7,697 bases of DNA, from positions 1 through 7,697 of the forward strand of contig JAUWDI010000041.1 in assembly GCA_030608865.1 (NCBI GenBank). Direction: 5' to 3'. The DNA comes from Anaerolineales bacterium. GTDB taxonomy: Bacteria; Chloroflexota; Anaerolineae; Anaerolineales; E44-bin32. Made by a program: the position numbers and the translations under genes. The notes below the pieces were generated by a model. The model searched no databases. It saw nothing but the letters and a program-made list of their open reading frames with translations, and was not told the origin of the DNA. Of this stretch, positions 7,668 through 7,697 are shown one piece after another. Each line of letters opens with the position of its first letter. The first letter of the stretch is position 1.

Positions 7668-7696
7668 ATTCTACCATATCAATCAAGGCCTGTGAA
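7668..7696 (-). promoter_or_regulatory. Probable rpoB promoter (extended -10) at window edge
   Basis: On the minus strand TTCACA (7696-7691) and TAGAAT (7673-7668) are 17 bases apart, each 5 of 6 to consensus, and TGG before the -10 supplies a TGn extension. The -10 context ATGGTAGAAT closely matches ATGGTAAAAT of the str promoter. The start point would be near 7661, giving a leader of about 175 bases. The site lies within two bases of the window end, so upstream elements cannot be seen. Confidence 0.65.
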
Positions 7697-7697
7697 T

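Noticed and set aside
7487..7697. Divergent plus-strand promoter starting at TTGACT (7652-7657)
   Set aside because: At 17-base spacing the -10 would be CATATC, only 3 of 6 matches, and no plus-strand gene follows in the window.
1..7697. Novel defence, mobile or biosynthetic system
   Set aside because: Every coding segment is accounted for by five universal housekeeping genes; no direct repeats, transposase, integrase, toxin-antitoxin or CRISPR signals were seen.

Overview
This window is a housekeeping translation/transcription locus of a bacterium. Every gene is on the minus strand, so reading from right to left the order is rpoB (RNA polymerase beta), rpsL (S12), rpsG (S7), fusA (EF-G) and the first 76 codons of tuf (EF-Tu), which runs off the left edge. 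This is the classic beta-subunit plus 'str operon' order, with one clear departure: rpoC, which normally follows rpoB directly, is absent, and rpsL comes next after a 217-base gap. Base composition is near 50 % GC by eye. The wording of RpoB, S12 (long Gram-positive/Chloroflexota-type form), EF-G (DGTTVTDWM in switch I) and EF-Tu ([11 protein letters not shown]) suggests an uncultured member of Chloroflexota. That assignment rests on remembered family sequences, not on a tree.

Region by region: 7487-7697 is the rpoB leader, with an extended -10 promoter at the right edge, two hairpins and a Shine-Dalgarno (SD) site. 3578-7486 is rpoB, complete at 1302 codons, with a long Trp-rich insertion near its C-terminus. 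3361-3577 holds a second strong extended -10 promoter followed by four hairpins, the last presenting the rpsL SD in its loop. 2941-3360 is rpsL (GTG start), 2402-2869 rpsG, 282-2360 fusA and 1-228 the start of tuf. The intercistronic gaps are 71, 41 and 53 bases and each contains local secondary structure near the next ribosome binding site. No stretch longer than 217 bases lacks a gene.

The products act together: RpoB is the catalytic beta subunit of RNA polymerase, S12 and S7 are 30S proteins at the decoding centre and the head/exit site, and EF-G and EF-Tu are the two elongation GTPases. Separate promoters suggest that rpoB and the str operon can be transcribed independently, although no U-tract terminator separates them, so read-through is possible.

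I found no mobile element, CRISPR array, tRNA/rRNA or novel multi-gene system. The points worth a second look are the missing rpoC, the RpoB insertion and the structured leader RNAs.
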